Below, one piece after another: positions 6,196-13,876 of a stretch of DNA of 36,604 bases (within the stretch, counting starts at the first letter, position 1; the number at the start of each line of letters is the position of its first letter). The stretch is from CALGFH01 sp036003705 (lineage in GTDB: Bacteria; Actinomycetota; CALGFH01): NCBI GenBank assembly GCA_036003705.1, contig DASYSE010000074.1, positions 1-36,604 of the forward strand. Direction: 5' to 3'. The notes below the pieces were generated by a model. That model did no database searches. It was not told the origin of the DNA and worked only from the letters and a program-made list of their open reading frames with translations. A program made the position numbers and the translations under genes.

Positions 6196-7778
6196 GGCCG
6201 CGCCCCGGCGGAGAGGGGAAGCTCGGCGGTGAACATGGCGCCGTCGTCGTTGCGGACGCTGACCCGACCGCCGCGCCGGGTGCAGATCATCCGGATGAGC
6301 GCCAGCCCGATCCCACGCTGGCCGTCGGCGGCCGCCTTGGTGGTGAAGCCGTGCTCGAAGACCTCCTCGGCCAGCTCCGGCGCCACCCCGGGCCCGGAGT
6401 CGCGGACCGTGACCCGCACATGGGCATTCTCCTGGACGATCTCGACCGCGACCCAGCCGTCGGGGACATAGCCGATGGCGTCAAGGGCGTTGTCGACCAG
6501 GTTGCCGACCACGGTGGTCAGGTCGGCGGAGAGAAGCTGGTCGACCCGGCCCAGCCTGGTGCTGTCGGAGATCCGCAGCTGGACACCCTGTTCGGCCGCC
6601 TGGCTGGCCTTGGCAATGAGCAGGGCGGCCACGGAGGGGTCATCGACGTGCGAGGTCACCTTGTCGTTGAGCCGGGCTTGGGAGCGGGTCAGCCGGCTGA
6701 CGTAGCGCACCACCTCGTGGTACTCGTCCAGCTCGATCAGCCCGGAGATCGTGTGCAGCTGGTTGCTGAACTCGTGCGCCTGCGCGCGCAGCGTTTCGGT
6801 GGTCGTGCGGGTCACGTCCAGCTCCCGCTGAAGGGACACGAGCTCGGTGCGGTCGCGCAGGGTGGTGACCGAGCCGATGGCCCTGCCGCGTGACGAGATC
6901 GGCGCCCGGTTGAGGACCAGGACCCGCTCTCCGAGCAGCACGATCTGGTCCTGGCCCTGCGTCCGTCCGGCGAGCACGTCGTGGAGGCGCCGATCGACGC
7001 CCAGCTCGCCGAGCGTCCTGCCGACACTGTCCGCCGGCAGCTCGGCCAGCCGCATGGCCTCGTCGTTGACGAGCGTGACGCGATGCTGGGGATCGAGGCC
7101 GATGACCCCTTCCCTGATCCCGTGCAGCATCGTGTCCCGGTGCTCGGCCAGCCTGGCGATCGCCCTGGGCTCAAGGCCGAGCGTCTGCCGCTTCACCCGC
7201 CGGGCCAGCAGCAGCGAGCCGGCCACGCCGAGGAGGCTGGCGGCGCCCAGGTAGGTGAGCAGGTTGGGCACGGCGCTCTGGAGGCTTGCCCAGAAGCCGG
7301 GTGCGTTGGCGCCGACGGCGACCAAGCCCACGAGGGTCGCGTCGTCTTTGTCCATGACCGGCGCGTGCGCGGCCACCGACCTGACCCCGCCCTCGGTGAC
7401 CACTCCCTCCCACGCCCGGCCCTGGAGCACGTTGCTGCCGTGCAGGTCGAGGAGGCGGCCGACCCGGCTCGGGTCGGTGGAGGTCAGGATCCTCCGGTCG
7501 GTGCCGGCGACGATGGCGTACGACGCGTCGTCCTGGTCGCGGTTGCCGTCGACGATGGCCGCCAGCAGCCCCCGTTTGGTCGGGTCGTGCAGGTGCTGCC
7601 GGACGAAGGGCGTGGCCGCCGCCCGCTCGGCGGCGGCGATCACCCGCCGTCCCTGGACCTCGCGGAAGCTGGCCTGTGCCTGGGCGATGGAGACGGCGGC
7701 GACGGCGACCAGGACGACCAGCACGATGACGAGCTGGAGGATGAGAAGCTGGCCGGCGAGGGAGACCCTCCTGAGCAT
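6192..7778 (-). CDS. CitA/DcuS-type sensor histidine kinase
   Basis: 528 residues. Membrane helix 1 (about 10-32), an extracytoplasmic sensor domain (33-170), helix 2 (172-192), a PAS domain (about 210-310; GIREGVIGLDPQHRVTLVND), and a kinase core whose phosphoacceptor is probably His335 in RAQAHEFSNQLHTISGLIEL, the form used by the CitA/DcuS family. The ATPase domain shows an N box (GNLVDNALDA), DSGPGVAPE, and GQRGIGLALI. The family senses citrate, malate, fumarate or related carboxylates outside the cell. Its neighbours are its regulator (4-base overlap) and the divergent transporter operon starting 197 bases away. The sensor domain lacks an obvious ligand-identifying signature that I can read, so the effector remains open. 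Confidence 0.92.
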   Translation of the reverse strand: MLRRVSLAGQLLILQLVIVLVVLVAVAAVSIAQAQASFREVQGRRVIAAAERAAATPFVRQHLHDPTKRGLLAAIVDGNRDQDDASYAIVAGTDRRILTSTDPSRVGRLLDLHGSNVLQGRAWEGVVTEGGVRSVAAHAPVMDKDDATLVGLVAVGANAPGFWASLQSAVPNLLTYLGAASLLGVAGSLLLARRVKRQTLGLEPRAIARLAEHRDTMLHGIREGVIGLDPQHRVTLVNDEAMRLAELPADSVGRTLGELGVDRRLHDVLAGRTQGQDQIVLLGERVLVLNRAPISSRGRAIGSVTTLRDRTELVSLQRELDVTRTTTETLRAQAHEFSNQLHTISGLIELDEYHEVVRYVSRLTRSQARLNDKVTSHVDDPSVAALLIAKASQAAEQGVQLRISDSTRLGRVDQLLSADLTTVVGNLVDNALDAIGYVPDGWVAVEIVQENAHVRVTVRDSGPGVAPELAEEVFEHGFTTKAAADGQRGIGLALIRMICTRRGGRVSVRNDDGAMFTAELPLSAGARP

Positions 7779-7974
7779 GCGCCACCGCCCTGCGGCCCGT
7801 GCGCCCGGGTTGCGGGCTGCCGTAGCGGCAGTCTATCCCCGCGGGCGCTGGGCACGAAGCCCGTTTCAATCCGACCACAACGAACACAATCTTCCTTGCG
7901 ACCGAAACCGGGACCAGGTGGTGTGGTTGCTCTTACCATCCGCCAAAGGTCTCAACGAGGAAAGGACGGCAATT
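7779..7974. promoter_or_regulatory. Divergent control region between kinase and tctC
   Basis: 196 bases between the divergent genes. Bases 7862-7900 are AT-richer than their surroundings (around TTTCAATCC, CACAACGAACACAATC), a plausible regulator-binding stretch. TTGCGA (7896-7901) and TACCAT (7934-7939) resemble promoter elements but are not at the 17-base spacing of one promoter. GAGGAAAGGA, roughly ten bases upstream of the GTG at 7975, is the ribosome-binding site of tctC. Confidence 0.35.
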
Positions 7975-8967
7975 GTGCGTACTGGTGCGTGGGTCCGTCT
8001 GCTGATCGTCGCCACGGTGGTGGGACTGGCCGCGACGGCCTGTGCCGACTCCGGCGGGAGCGGCGGCGGTGGCGGTGGCGGGCAGGTCACCGGGCTGAAG
8101 ATCCTGGTCGGCACGGCGCCCGGGGGCGGGTTTGACCAGACGGCGCGGACGGCAGCCAAGGCGATGGAGGACGCCAAGCTGGCCCGCAACGTCCAGGTCC
8201 AGAACCTGCCCGGCGCCGGCAACACGATCGCCCTGCAGCGCCTGGTCAACGAGAAGGGCAACGGCGACCTCATCCAGCAGATGGGGCTGGGCCTGGTCGG
8301 CGGCGTCTACACCAACAAGTCCAAGGCCACCCTGGACCAGACCACGCCGGTGGCCCGGCTCACCGAGGAACCCGAGATCGTCGTGGTCGGCAAGGACTCG
8401 CCCTACCAGTCCTTCGACCAACTGCTGTCGGCCTGGAAGGCCGACCCGGGCAAGCTGTCGGTCGGCGGGGGGTCCTCTCCCGGTGGCCCCGACCACCTGG
8501 CCCCCATGCTGATCGCCAAGACGGCCGGGATCGACCCCAAGAAGGTCAACTTCGTTTCCTATGATGGCGGCGGGGAGCTGCTGGCGGCGGTGCTGGGCGG
8601 CCAGGTCGGGTTCGGCGTCACCGGGGTCGGCGAGACCAAGGACCAGATCGAGGCCGGCGAGATCCGGGCGCTGGCCGTGACCAGCGCCGAGCCGGTCGAG
8701 GGCCTGGACGTCAAGACCCTCAAGGAGCAGGGGGTCGACCTGGAGTTCACCAACTGGCGCGGCTGGGTCGCCCCGCCCGAGCTCCAGGATGGCGACAAGC
8801 AGGCGCTGATCGAGCTGTCCACCAAGCTGCACGACTCCCAGCAGTGGAAGGACGCCCTGGCCAAGAACGGCTGGACCGACGCCTTCATCACCGGCGACGA
8901 GTTCGGCGCCTTCATCAAGTCCGAGAACCAGCGCGTCGGCGACGTGCTCAACGAGCTGGGGCTGTGA
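7975..8967 (+). CDS. tctC: Tripartite tricarboxylate transporter substrate-binding lipoprotein TctC
   Basis: 330 residues. Lipoprotein signal peptide with charged head, hydrophobic core (9-20) and lipobox ending at Cys23 (ATAC), then a Gly/Ser linker. The mature protein follows the TctC/Bug family: ILVGTAPGGGFDQTARTAA (binding-loop region), VQVQNLPGAGNTIALQRLV (family VxVxNxxGAGGxxA), then LSVGGGSSPGGPDHLAPML and FVSYDGGGELLAAVLGGQVGFGVTG. It captures a carboxylate outside the membrane and hands it to TctA/TctB. The start is GTG 7975, with AAAGGA about eight bases before it; the frame stays open upstream but without lipoprotein character. The tctB gene follows after one base. The ligand could be citrate, tartrate, or another di- or tricarboxylate. 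Confidence 0.93.
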   Translation: MRTGAWVRLLIVATVVGLAATACADSGGSGGGGGGGQVTGLKILVGTAPGGGFDQTARTAAKAMEDAKLARNVQVQNLPGAGNTIALQRLVNEKGNGDLIQQMGLGLVGGVYTNKSKATLDQTTPVARLTEEPEIVVVGKDSPYQSFDQLLSAWKADPGKLSVGGGSSPGGPDHLAPMLIAKTAGIDPKKVNFVSYDGGGELLAAVLGGQVGFGVTGVGETKDQIEAGEIRALAVTSAEPVEGLDVKTLKEQGVDLEFTNWRGWVAPPELQDGDKQALIELSTKLHDSQQWKDALAKNGWTDAFITGDEFGAFIKSENQRVGDVLNELGL

Positions 8968-8968
8968 C

Positions 8969-9472
8969 ATGAGCAGCCTCCCGGAGCGCCTCCGGGGCCG
9001 CTCTGAGCTGGGCGTGTCGGTGCTGCTGGCCGCGCTCGGCGCCCTGGTCCTGATCGACGCGTCCCGGATCCCGACCGACTTCACCCAGCGCGGCCCGGTG
9101 GGCCCGGCCGCGGTGCCCGCCGTGGTCGGGGTGGCCCTGCTGGTGATCGCCGTGTTCCTGGCCAGGGACGTGCTCAGGGGAGGCCACGGGGAGGCGGAAG
9201 CCGGCGAGGATGTCGACCTCAGCCACCCCAGCGACTGGCGCACCGTGCTCTTGCTGGTCGGGGCCTTCCTGGCCAACGTGGTGTTGATCGACCGGGTCGG
9301 CTTCCCGATCTCGGGCGCGGTGCTGTTCTGGGGCGCCGCCTACGCCCTGGGCAGCCGCCACTTCCTCCGCGACCCGCTCATCGCCCTGGCCCTGTCGGTC
9401 GTCACCTACCTGATCTTCGCCCGCGGGCTCGGCATCGGCCTGCCGGCCGGGCCGCTGGAGGGGGTCCTGTAG
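8969..9472 (+). CDS. tctB: Tripartite tricarboxylate transporter small membrane subunit TctB
   Basis: 167 residues with four hydrophobic segments, about 15-33, 48-65, 91-108 and 128-157. This is the 4-TM layout of TctB, the small integral subunit that pairs with TctA. The N-terminal RSELGVSVLLAALGALVLIDA and FTQRGPVGPAAVPAVVGVALL, with the conserved GPxxxP turn, match the family. A charged cytoplasmic loop rich in Glu and Asp separates helices 2 and 3. It starts one base after the tctC stop and its TAG abuts the tctA ATG directly, so the three genes are one transcription unit. Sequence conservation in TctB is low; the call rests on context and topology. Confidence 0.9.
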   Translation: MSSLPERLRGRSELGVSVLLAALGALVLIDASRIPTDFTQRGPVGPAAVPAVVGVALLVIAVFLARDVLRGGHGEAEAGEDVDLSHPSDWRTVLLLVGAFLANVVLIDRVGFPISGAVLFWGAAYALGSRHFLRDPLIALALSVVTYLIFARGLGIGLPAGPLEGVL

Positions 9473-11155
9473 ATGGAGGCGCTGTCCGACCTCCTGAACG
9501 GCTTCGCCACCGCGTTCACCCCGGTCAACCTCGGCTGGGCGGCGCTCGGAGTGATCCTCGGCACTGCGGTCGGGGTGCTGCCGGGCATCGGGCCGGCCAT
9601 GACCGTGGCCCTGCTGCTCCCGCTGACCTACGGCCTCGACCCGACCGCCGCGTTCATCATGTTCGCCGGGATCTTCTACGGCGGCATGTACGGCGGCTCG
9701 ACCACCTCGATCCTGCTCAACACCCCCGGCGAGAGCTCCTCGGTGGTCACCGCCATCGAGGGCAACCAGATGGCCAAGCGGGGCCGCGCCGCCCAGGCCC
9801 TGGCCACGGCGGCCATCGGCTCCTTCGTGGCCGGCCTGATCGGCACCATGCTGCTGGCGCTGCTGGCGCCCTACATCGTCAAGGTCGCCCTGGAGATCGG
9901 GGCCGCCGACTACTTCGCGATCATGCTGCTGGCCTTCATCGCCGTCACGGCCGTGCTGGGGTCCTCACGGATCCGCGGGTTCGCCTCGCTGGCCATCGGG
10001 CTCACCCTCGGGCTGATCGGCATCGACCAGCAGACCGGCCAGCAGCGGCTCACCTTCGGCATCCCCCAGCTCGCCGACGGCATCGACGTGGTCGTGGTGG
10101 CGGTCGGGATCTTCGCCATCGGCGAGGCCCTGTGGGTCGCGGCGCACCTGCGCCGCCGCCCGGCCGACATCATCCCGACCGGCCGGGCGTTCATGAGCCG
10201 CGAGGACTTCCGGCGCTCCTGGAAGCCCTGGCTGCGCGGCACCGCCCTCGGCTTCCCCTTCGGCGCGCTGCCGGCCGGTGGCGCCGAGATCCCCACCTTC
10301 CTGTCCTACGTCACCGAAAAGCGCCTGTCCAAGCACCCGGAGGAGTTCGGCAAGGGCGCGATCGAGGGCGTCGCCGGGCCGGAGGCCAGCAACAACGCCT
10401 CGGCCGCGGGGACCCTGGTGCCGATGCTGACCCTCGGGCTGCCGACCAACGCCACCGCCGCGGTGATGCTGGCCGCGTTCGTGCAGTACGGCATCCAGCC
10501 GGGCCCGCTGCTGTTCGAGCGCGAGGGCGACCTGGTCTGGGCCCTGATCGCCAGCCTGTTCATCGGCAACCTGCTGCTGCTGGTGCTCAACCTGCCGCTG
10601 GCCCCCCTCTGGGCCAGGCTGCTCAAGACGCCTCGGCCCTACCTGTACGCCGGCATCCTGTTCTTCGCCACCATCGGGGCCTACTCGGTCAACGCCAGCA
10701 CCATCGACCTGATCATCCTGCTCGTCATCGGCCTGCTCGGCTTCGCCATGCGCCGCTACGGCCTCCCGGTGGTCCCGGCGATCATCGGCGTCATCCTCGG
10801 CCCTCGCGCCGAGCTGCAGATGCGCAGGACCTTCCAGCTGAGCAACGGCGAGATCAGCGGGCTGTGGAGCACGCCGCTGGCCAAGCTCATCTACATCATC
10901 ATCGCGATCGTCCTGTTGTGGCCGCTGATCAGCCGGTTCCTGCTCCGCGGGCGTCACCCGCTGGCCGAGGTGGCCGCCGAGGCCGGCGTACCCCTGGAGC
11001 ACCCCGAGGGCGACGAGCAGCGCGCGCCGGACCAGCCGGTCGCCGACGGGGAGCCGCGGTCGCGGGTCCCGGAGGCGGAGCCGCCCAAAGAACGCGCCGG
11101 TCGCGACCGGCCGGAGAGCCGAACCGATACCCCCGACGGTCCCCGACCTCCCTGA
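9473..11155 (+). CDS. tctA: Tripartite tricarboxylate transporter large permease TctA
   Basis: 560 residues, about eleven to twelve membrane segments. Family blocks are easy to see: GTAVGVLPGIGPAMTVALLLPLTYGLDP, the first TctA signature, then FYGGMYGGSTTSILLNTPGESSSVVTAIEG, GFPFGALPAGGAEIPTFLSY and GVAGPEASNNASAAGTLVPMLTLGLPTNATAAVML, the internal repeat of the first. It forms the transport channel and uses the cation gradient. The core ends near residue 500; the remaining 60 residues are a hydrophilic tail rich in Glu, Arg and Pro, longer than in many homologues and probably cytoplasmic. It is the last clear gene of the tctCBA operon; the usp gene follows after 98 bases on the same strand. 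Confidence 0.95.
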   Translation: MEALSDLLNGFATAFTPVNLGWAALGVILGTAVGVLPGIGPAMTVALLLPLTYGLDPTAAFIMFAGIFYGGMYGGSTTSILLNTPGESSSVVTAIEGNQMAKRGRAAQALATAAIGSFVAGLIGTMLLALLAPYIVKVALEIGAADYFAIMLLAFIAVTAVLGSSRIRGFASLAIGLTLGLIGIDQQTGQQRLTFGIPQLADGIDVVVVAVGIFAIGEALWVAAHLRRRPADIIPTGRAFMSREDFRRSWKPWLRGTALGFPFGALPAGGAEIPTFLSYVTEKRLSKHPEEFGKGAIEGVAGPEASNNASAAGTLVPMLTLGLPTNATAAVMLAAFVQYGIQPGPLLFEREGDLVWALIASLFIGNLLLLVLNLPLAPLWARLLKTPRPYLYAGILFFATIGAYSVNASTIDLIILLVIGLLGFAMRRYGLPVVPAIIGVILGPRAELQMRRTFQLSNGEISGLWSTPLAKLIYIIIAIVLLWPLISRFLLRGRHPLAEVAAEAGVPLEHPEGDEQRAPDQPVADGEPRSRVPEAEPPKERAGRDRPESRTDTPDGPRPP

Positions 11156-11253
11156 CCGATCCGACCTGTGATGGCGCCGGCCGGGCCCCCGCGGGCGCCG
11201 ACCCAGCGAGCGCGCCTTCGACGAAGCGAACAACCGAAGCGAGGGAAACGGCT

Positions 11254-12111
11254 ATGACTGCACCGATCGTGGTCGGCGTCGACGGGACCGGTTCGGGCCT
11301 GGACGCGGTGGTGCTGGCGGCCCGCCTTGCCCAGGCCAAGGGTGATCCGCTGATCGTGGCGTGCGTCTACCCCGAGGGCAGGCGCTCCAGCGGTGACGCC
11401 GCCGTGCGCGGGCCCGCCGCCAAGGCGCTGGAGGCGGCGGAGGCGCTGGCCGAGGAGGCGGCCGCCGAGTACCGGACGGTGCCATCCGGGTCGCCCGCCC
11501 GGGGGCTGGCCGAGCTGGCCGAGCAGGAGGACGCGGCCATGGTGGTGGTCGGCTCCCACCGCGGCGGCGCCTTCGGCCGGGTCGCCTCGGGAGGCACGGC
11601 GGAGCGGCTACTGCACGGCTCGGGCTGCCCGGTGGCGGTGGCCCCCCGCGGCTACCGCCACCGGGTCACCGACAAGCTGCGGCGGGTCGGGGTGGCCTTC
11701 GTCGACACGCCCGACGGCCACGAGGCGGTCCGCTACGCCGCCGACCTGGCGACACGGTCCGGCCTGCCCCTCACCCTGTACTCGGTCGTCAGCGTCCACC
11801 CCAACTGGTTCGTGCCCGAAGCCGTCCGGCCCGAGGAGGAGACCCTCCCCGTCGAGGTGCGCAAGGACTACCAGGAGGCGCTGGACCGGGCCCTCGCCGG
11901 GCTTCCCGACGGCGTCCAGGCAACCGGCGAGCTGCTCTATGGCGAGGTGGTCGACGAGCTATCGGTGGTCGGCGAGCGGGGCGTCGACCTGCTGGTCTGC
12001 GGTTCCCGAGGGTACGGCCCGGTGCGTCGCGTCCTGCTCGGGACGGTCTCATCGGTGCTCCTGCGGCAGGCGTCGGTCCCGGTCCTGGTCGTGCCGCGCG
12101 GAGGCGAGTAG
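11254..12111 (+). CDS. Tandem universal stress protein (UspA domains x2)
   Basis: 285 residues made of two UspA domains, about 1-140 and 145-285. The first opens with IVVGVDGTGSGLDAV and ends with CPVAVAPRG. The second ends with GSRGYGPVRRVLLGTVSSVLLRQASVPVLVVP, a full GxxG-x9-G(S/T) nucleotide-binding motif. In the first half the corresponding loop, GSHRGGAFGRVASGGT, is altered, so only domain 2 may bind ATP. Tandem Usp proteins are frequent in actinobacteria and often respond to hypoxia, starvation or membrane transport state. ATG 11254 has GAGGGA upstream. Its place between tctA and prpF genes suggests coregulation with carboxylate uptake, which is inference. Confidence 0.9.
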   Translation: MTAPIVVGVDGTGSGLDAVVLAARLAQAKGDPLIVACVYPEGRRSSGDAAVRGPAAKALEAAEALAEEAAAEYRTVPSGSPARGLAELAEQEDAAMVVVGSHRGGAFGRVASGGTAERLLHGSGCPVAVAPRGYRHRVTDKLRRVGVAFVDTPDGHEAVRYAADLATRSGLPLTLYSVVSVHPNWFVPEAVRPEEETLPVEVRKDYQEALDRALAGLPDGVQATGELLYGEVVDELSVVGERGVDLLVCGSRGYGPVRRVLLGTVSSVLLRQASVPVLVVPRGGE

Positions 12112-12113
12112 CG

Positions 12114-12446
12114 ATGGATCCGGCAGCCCCCGGACAGCCCCTGGCCGGCGTCCGCGTGCTCGACTGCGGCACCGTGTACGCCGCCCCGATCACCGCGATG
12201 CTGCTCGGCGACTTCGGCGCCGACGTCATCAAGGTGGAGCATCCCCGTGGCGACCCGGCCCGCACCCACGGCTGGAACGTGGACGGGCATGGCCTGCGGT
12301 GGAAGGTCATCTCCCGCAACAAGCGCTGCGTCACCCTGAACATCGGCAAGCCGGAGGGCCAGGACGTCCTGCGCCGGTTCGTGCGCGACGCCGACGTGCT
12401 GATCGACCGTACGAGTTCGTCAGGACGGGCGAGGGGCCGGTGCTGA
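12114..12446 (+). pseudogene. Truncated CaiB/BaiF-type CoA-transferase (5' fragment)
   Basis: The first ~97 residues are a clear class III CoA-transferase N-terminus: LAGVRVLDCGTVYAAPITAMLLGDFGADVIKVEHPRGDPAR, then the stretch ending KRCVTLNIGKPEGQDVLRRFVRDADVLI. Intact members have about 390-410 residues and continue ENFRPG. Here homology stops at about base 12406, followed by an out-of-place Ser/Arg tail (DRTSSSGRARGRC) and TGA at 12444. The catalytic Asp, near residue 170 in family members, is missing, so this cannot be an active transferase. The 5' end is intact with a start two bases after the usp stop. The break joins foreign sequence described in the next entry. A base-level assembly artefact cannot be excluded. 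Confidence 0.85.
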
Positions 12447-12455
12447 AGGTGCGGG

Positions 12456-12725
12456 CCGCTGCTGCCGCTGGTCGACAACCTGCGCGAGGTCTCGGCCACG
12501 GTCGCGGTCGCCGTCGCCCAGGTCGCGGTCGCCGACGGCCTGGCCGAGGTCGAGCTGGACGACCCGATCCAGCAGGTCCATCAGGCCATGTGGCAGCCCG
12601 AGTACCCCGCGTCGAACCGGTGTGACCTCGCTACCATGGTCGGCTCCGCCAGCTCACCAACATCCGTACCTTCTGGGCCCAGCGCGCCGACGCGCCCCGC
12701 CCCGCCCGCGACCCTGACGGAGTGA
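12456..12725 (+). pseudogene. Malic enzyme 3' fragment and unassigned tail
   Basis: In the same frame as the broken CoA-transferase, and after its stop, the sequence reads PLLPLVDNLREVSATVAVAVAQ, then VAVADGLAEVELDDPIQQ and VHQAMWQPEYPA (to about 12613). This matches the end of NAD-dependent (SfcA-type) malic enzymes, whose last helix carries LREVSxxVAxAVAxxAxxxGxA and finishes xxMWxPxY. Only about 50 of the usual ~550 residues remain and there is no start codon, so it is a remnant. The frame then runs as low-complexity Ser/Pro to TGA at 12723. Another frame, about 12635-12715, reads HGRLRQLTNIRTFWAQRADAP and may be a further unidentified fragment. The following prpF-family gene begins three bases after this stop. 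Confidence 0.7.
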
Positions 12726-12728
12726 CCG

Positions 12729-13868
12729 ATGCCGCAGCAGTGGGTGCCAGCCGTGTTCCTGCGCGGTGGCACCAGCAAGGGCCTGTTCTTCCACGCTCGC
12801 GACCTGCCGACCGACCCTTCAGCCCGGGACCGGCTGCTGCTGGCGGCGCTGGGCAGCCCCGACCCCTACGGCCGCCAGCTCGACGGGATGGGCGGCGGCA
12901 TCTCCTCGCTGTCCAAGGCCGCCATCATCGGCCCCCCGACCCGGCCAGAGGCCGACGTCGACTACACCTTCGTCCAGGTCGCCGTCAACCAGCCGGTGGT
13001 GGACTACGGGGCCAACTGCGGCAACCTGTCGTCTGCGGTCGGGCCGTTCGCGGTCGACGAGGGGCTCTGCCCGCGCGGCGACGGCCAAGCGCTGGTCCGC
13101 ATCCACAACACCAACACTGCCACGCTCATCCACGCCACCTTCACCGTCCGCGACGGCTGCGCCGAGACCGCGGGCGACCTCGCCATCCCCGGCGTGGCCG
13201 GGACGGGAGCCCCCATTCGGCTCGATTTCCTCGACCCGGGCGGCGCCAGGACCGGCCGCCTGCTGCCCACCGGGAACCCCATCGACGAGGTGGTGCTGGA
13301 GGGCGCCGGCCGGTTCCGGCTGTCGCTGGTGGACGCCACCAACCCGGTCGCGTTCGTGGCCGCCGGCGAGCTGGGCCTTGACGGCACCGAGCTCCCGGAC
13401 CAGCTGGAGGCTGAGCCCGAGGTGATGGGCCTGCTCGACCGGCTGCGGCGCCAGGCCGGCGTGCTGATGGGGCTCGCCCCGACCGCCGGGGCGGTCGAGC
13501 TGGCCAACCCCAAGGTCGCCGTGGTCTCCCCGCCGCGGCCCTTCCGCACCCTCGACGGCCGGCTGGTGGCCGCCGCCGACCACGACATCGGGGTCCGCAT
13601 GCTGTCGATGGAGCGGGCCCACCGGGCCGTGCCGGTCACCGGGGCGCTGTGCCTGGGGGTGGCGTGCCGGATCGCGGACACGGTCCCGCGGGCCGCCGCC
13701 CGCGCGTCGGCGAGCGCCGGTGACGCCGTACGCGTCGGCAACCCGTCGGGCGTCGTGCAGGTGGGCGCGCGGGTCAGCCAGGCGGGTGGCTGGCGGGCGG
13801 AGCGGGCAACGCTGTACCGAACCGCCAGGCAGCTGATGCGGGGTGCGGTCGCCGTGCCGGCATGGTGA
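12729..13868 (+). CDS. prpF: PrpF family isomerase (2-methylaconitate / 4-oxalomesaconate type)
   Basis: 379 residues of the PrpF family, cofactor-free cis-trans isomerases or tautomerases of unsaturated tricarboxylates with a diaminopimelate-epimerase fold. Marks: FLRGGTSKGLFF (10-21), GSPDPYGRQLDGMGGGISSLSK with the probable catalytic Lys63, and DYGANCGNLSSAVGPFAV with the probable catalytic Cys97. Also GNPIDEV and, in the C-terminal half, NPKVAVVSPP. Family members act on 2-methylaconitate in the methylcitrate cycle or on 4-oxalomesaconate in gallate/protocatechuate degradation. Neither prpBCD nor gal/lig ring-cleavage genes are present, so the substrate is open. The nearby TctCBA transporter supports a tricarboxylate. 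The start has GGAG about 7 bases upstream. Confidence 0.9.
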   Translation: MPQQWVPAVFLRGGTSKGLFFHARDLPTDPSARDRLLLAALGSPDPYGRQLDGMGGGISSLSKAAIIGPPTRPEADVDYTFVQVAVNQPVVDYGANCGNLSSAVGPFAVDEGLCPRGDGQALVRIHNTNTATLIHATFTVRDGCAETAGDLAIPGVAGTGAPIRLDFLDPGGARTGRLLPTGNPIDEVVLEGAGRFRLSLVDATNPVAFVAAGELGLDGTELPDQLEAEPEVMGLLDRLRRQAGVLMGLAPTAGAVELANPKVAVVSPPRPFRTLDGRLVAAADHDIGVRMLSMERAHRAVPVTGALCLGVACRIADTVPRAAARASASAGDAVRVGNPSGVVQVGARVSQAGGWRAERATLYRTARQLMRGAVAVPAW

Positions 13869-13876
13869 GCCGCGGC

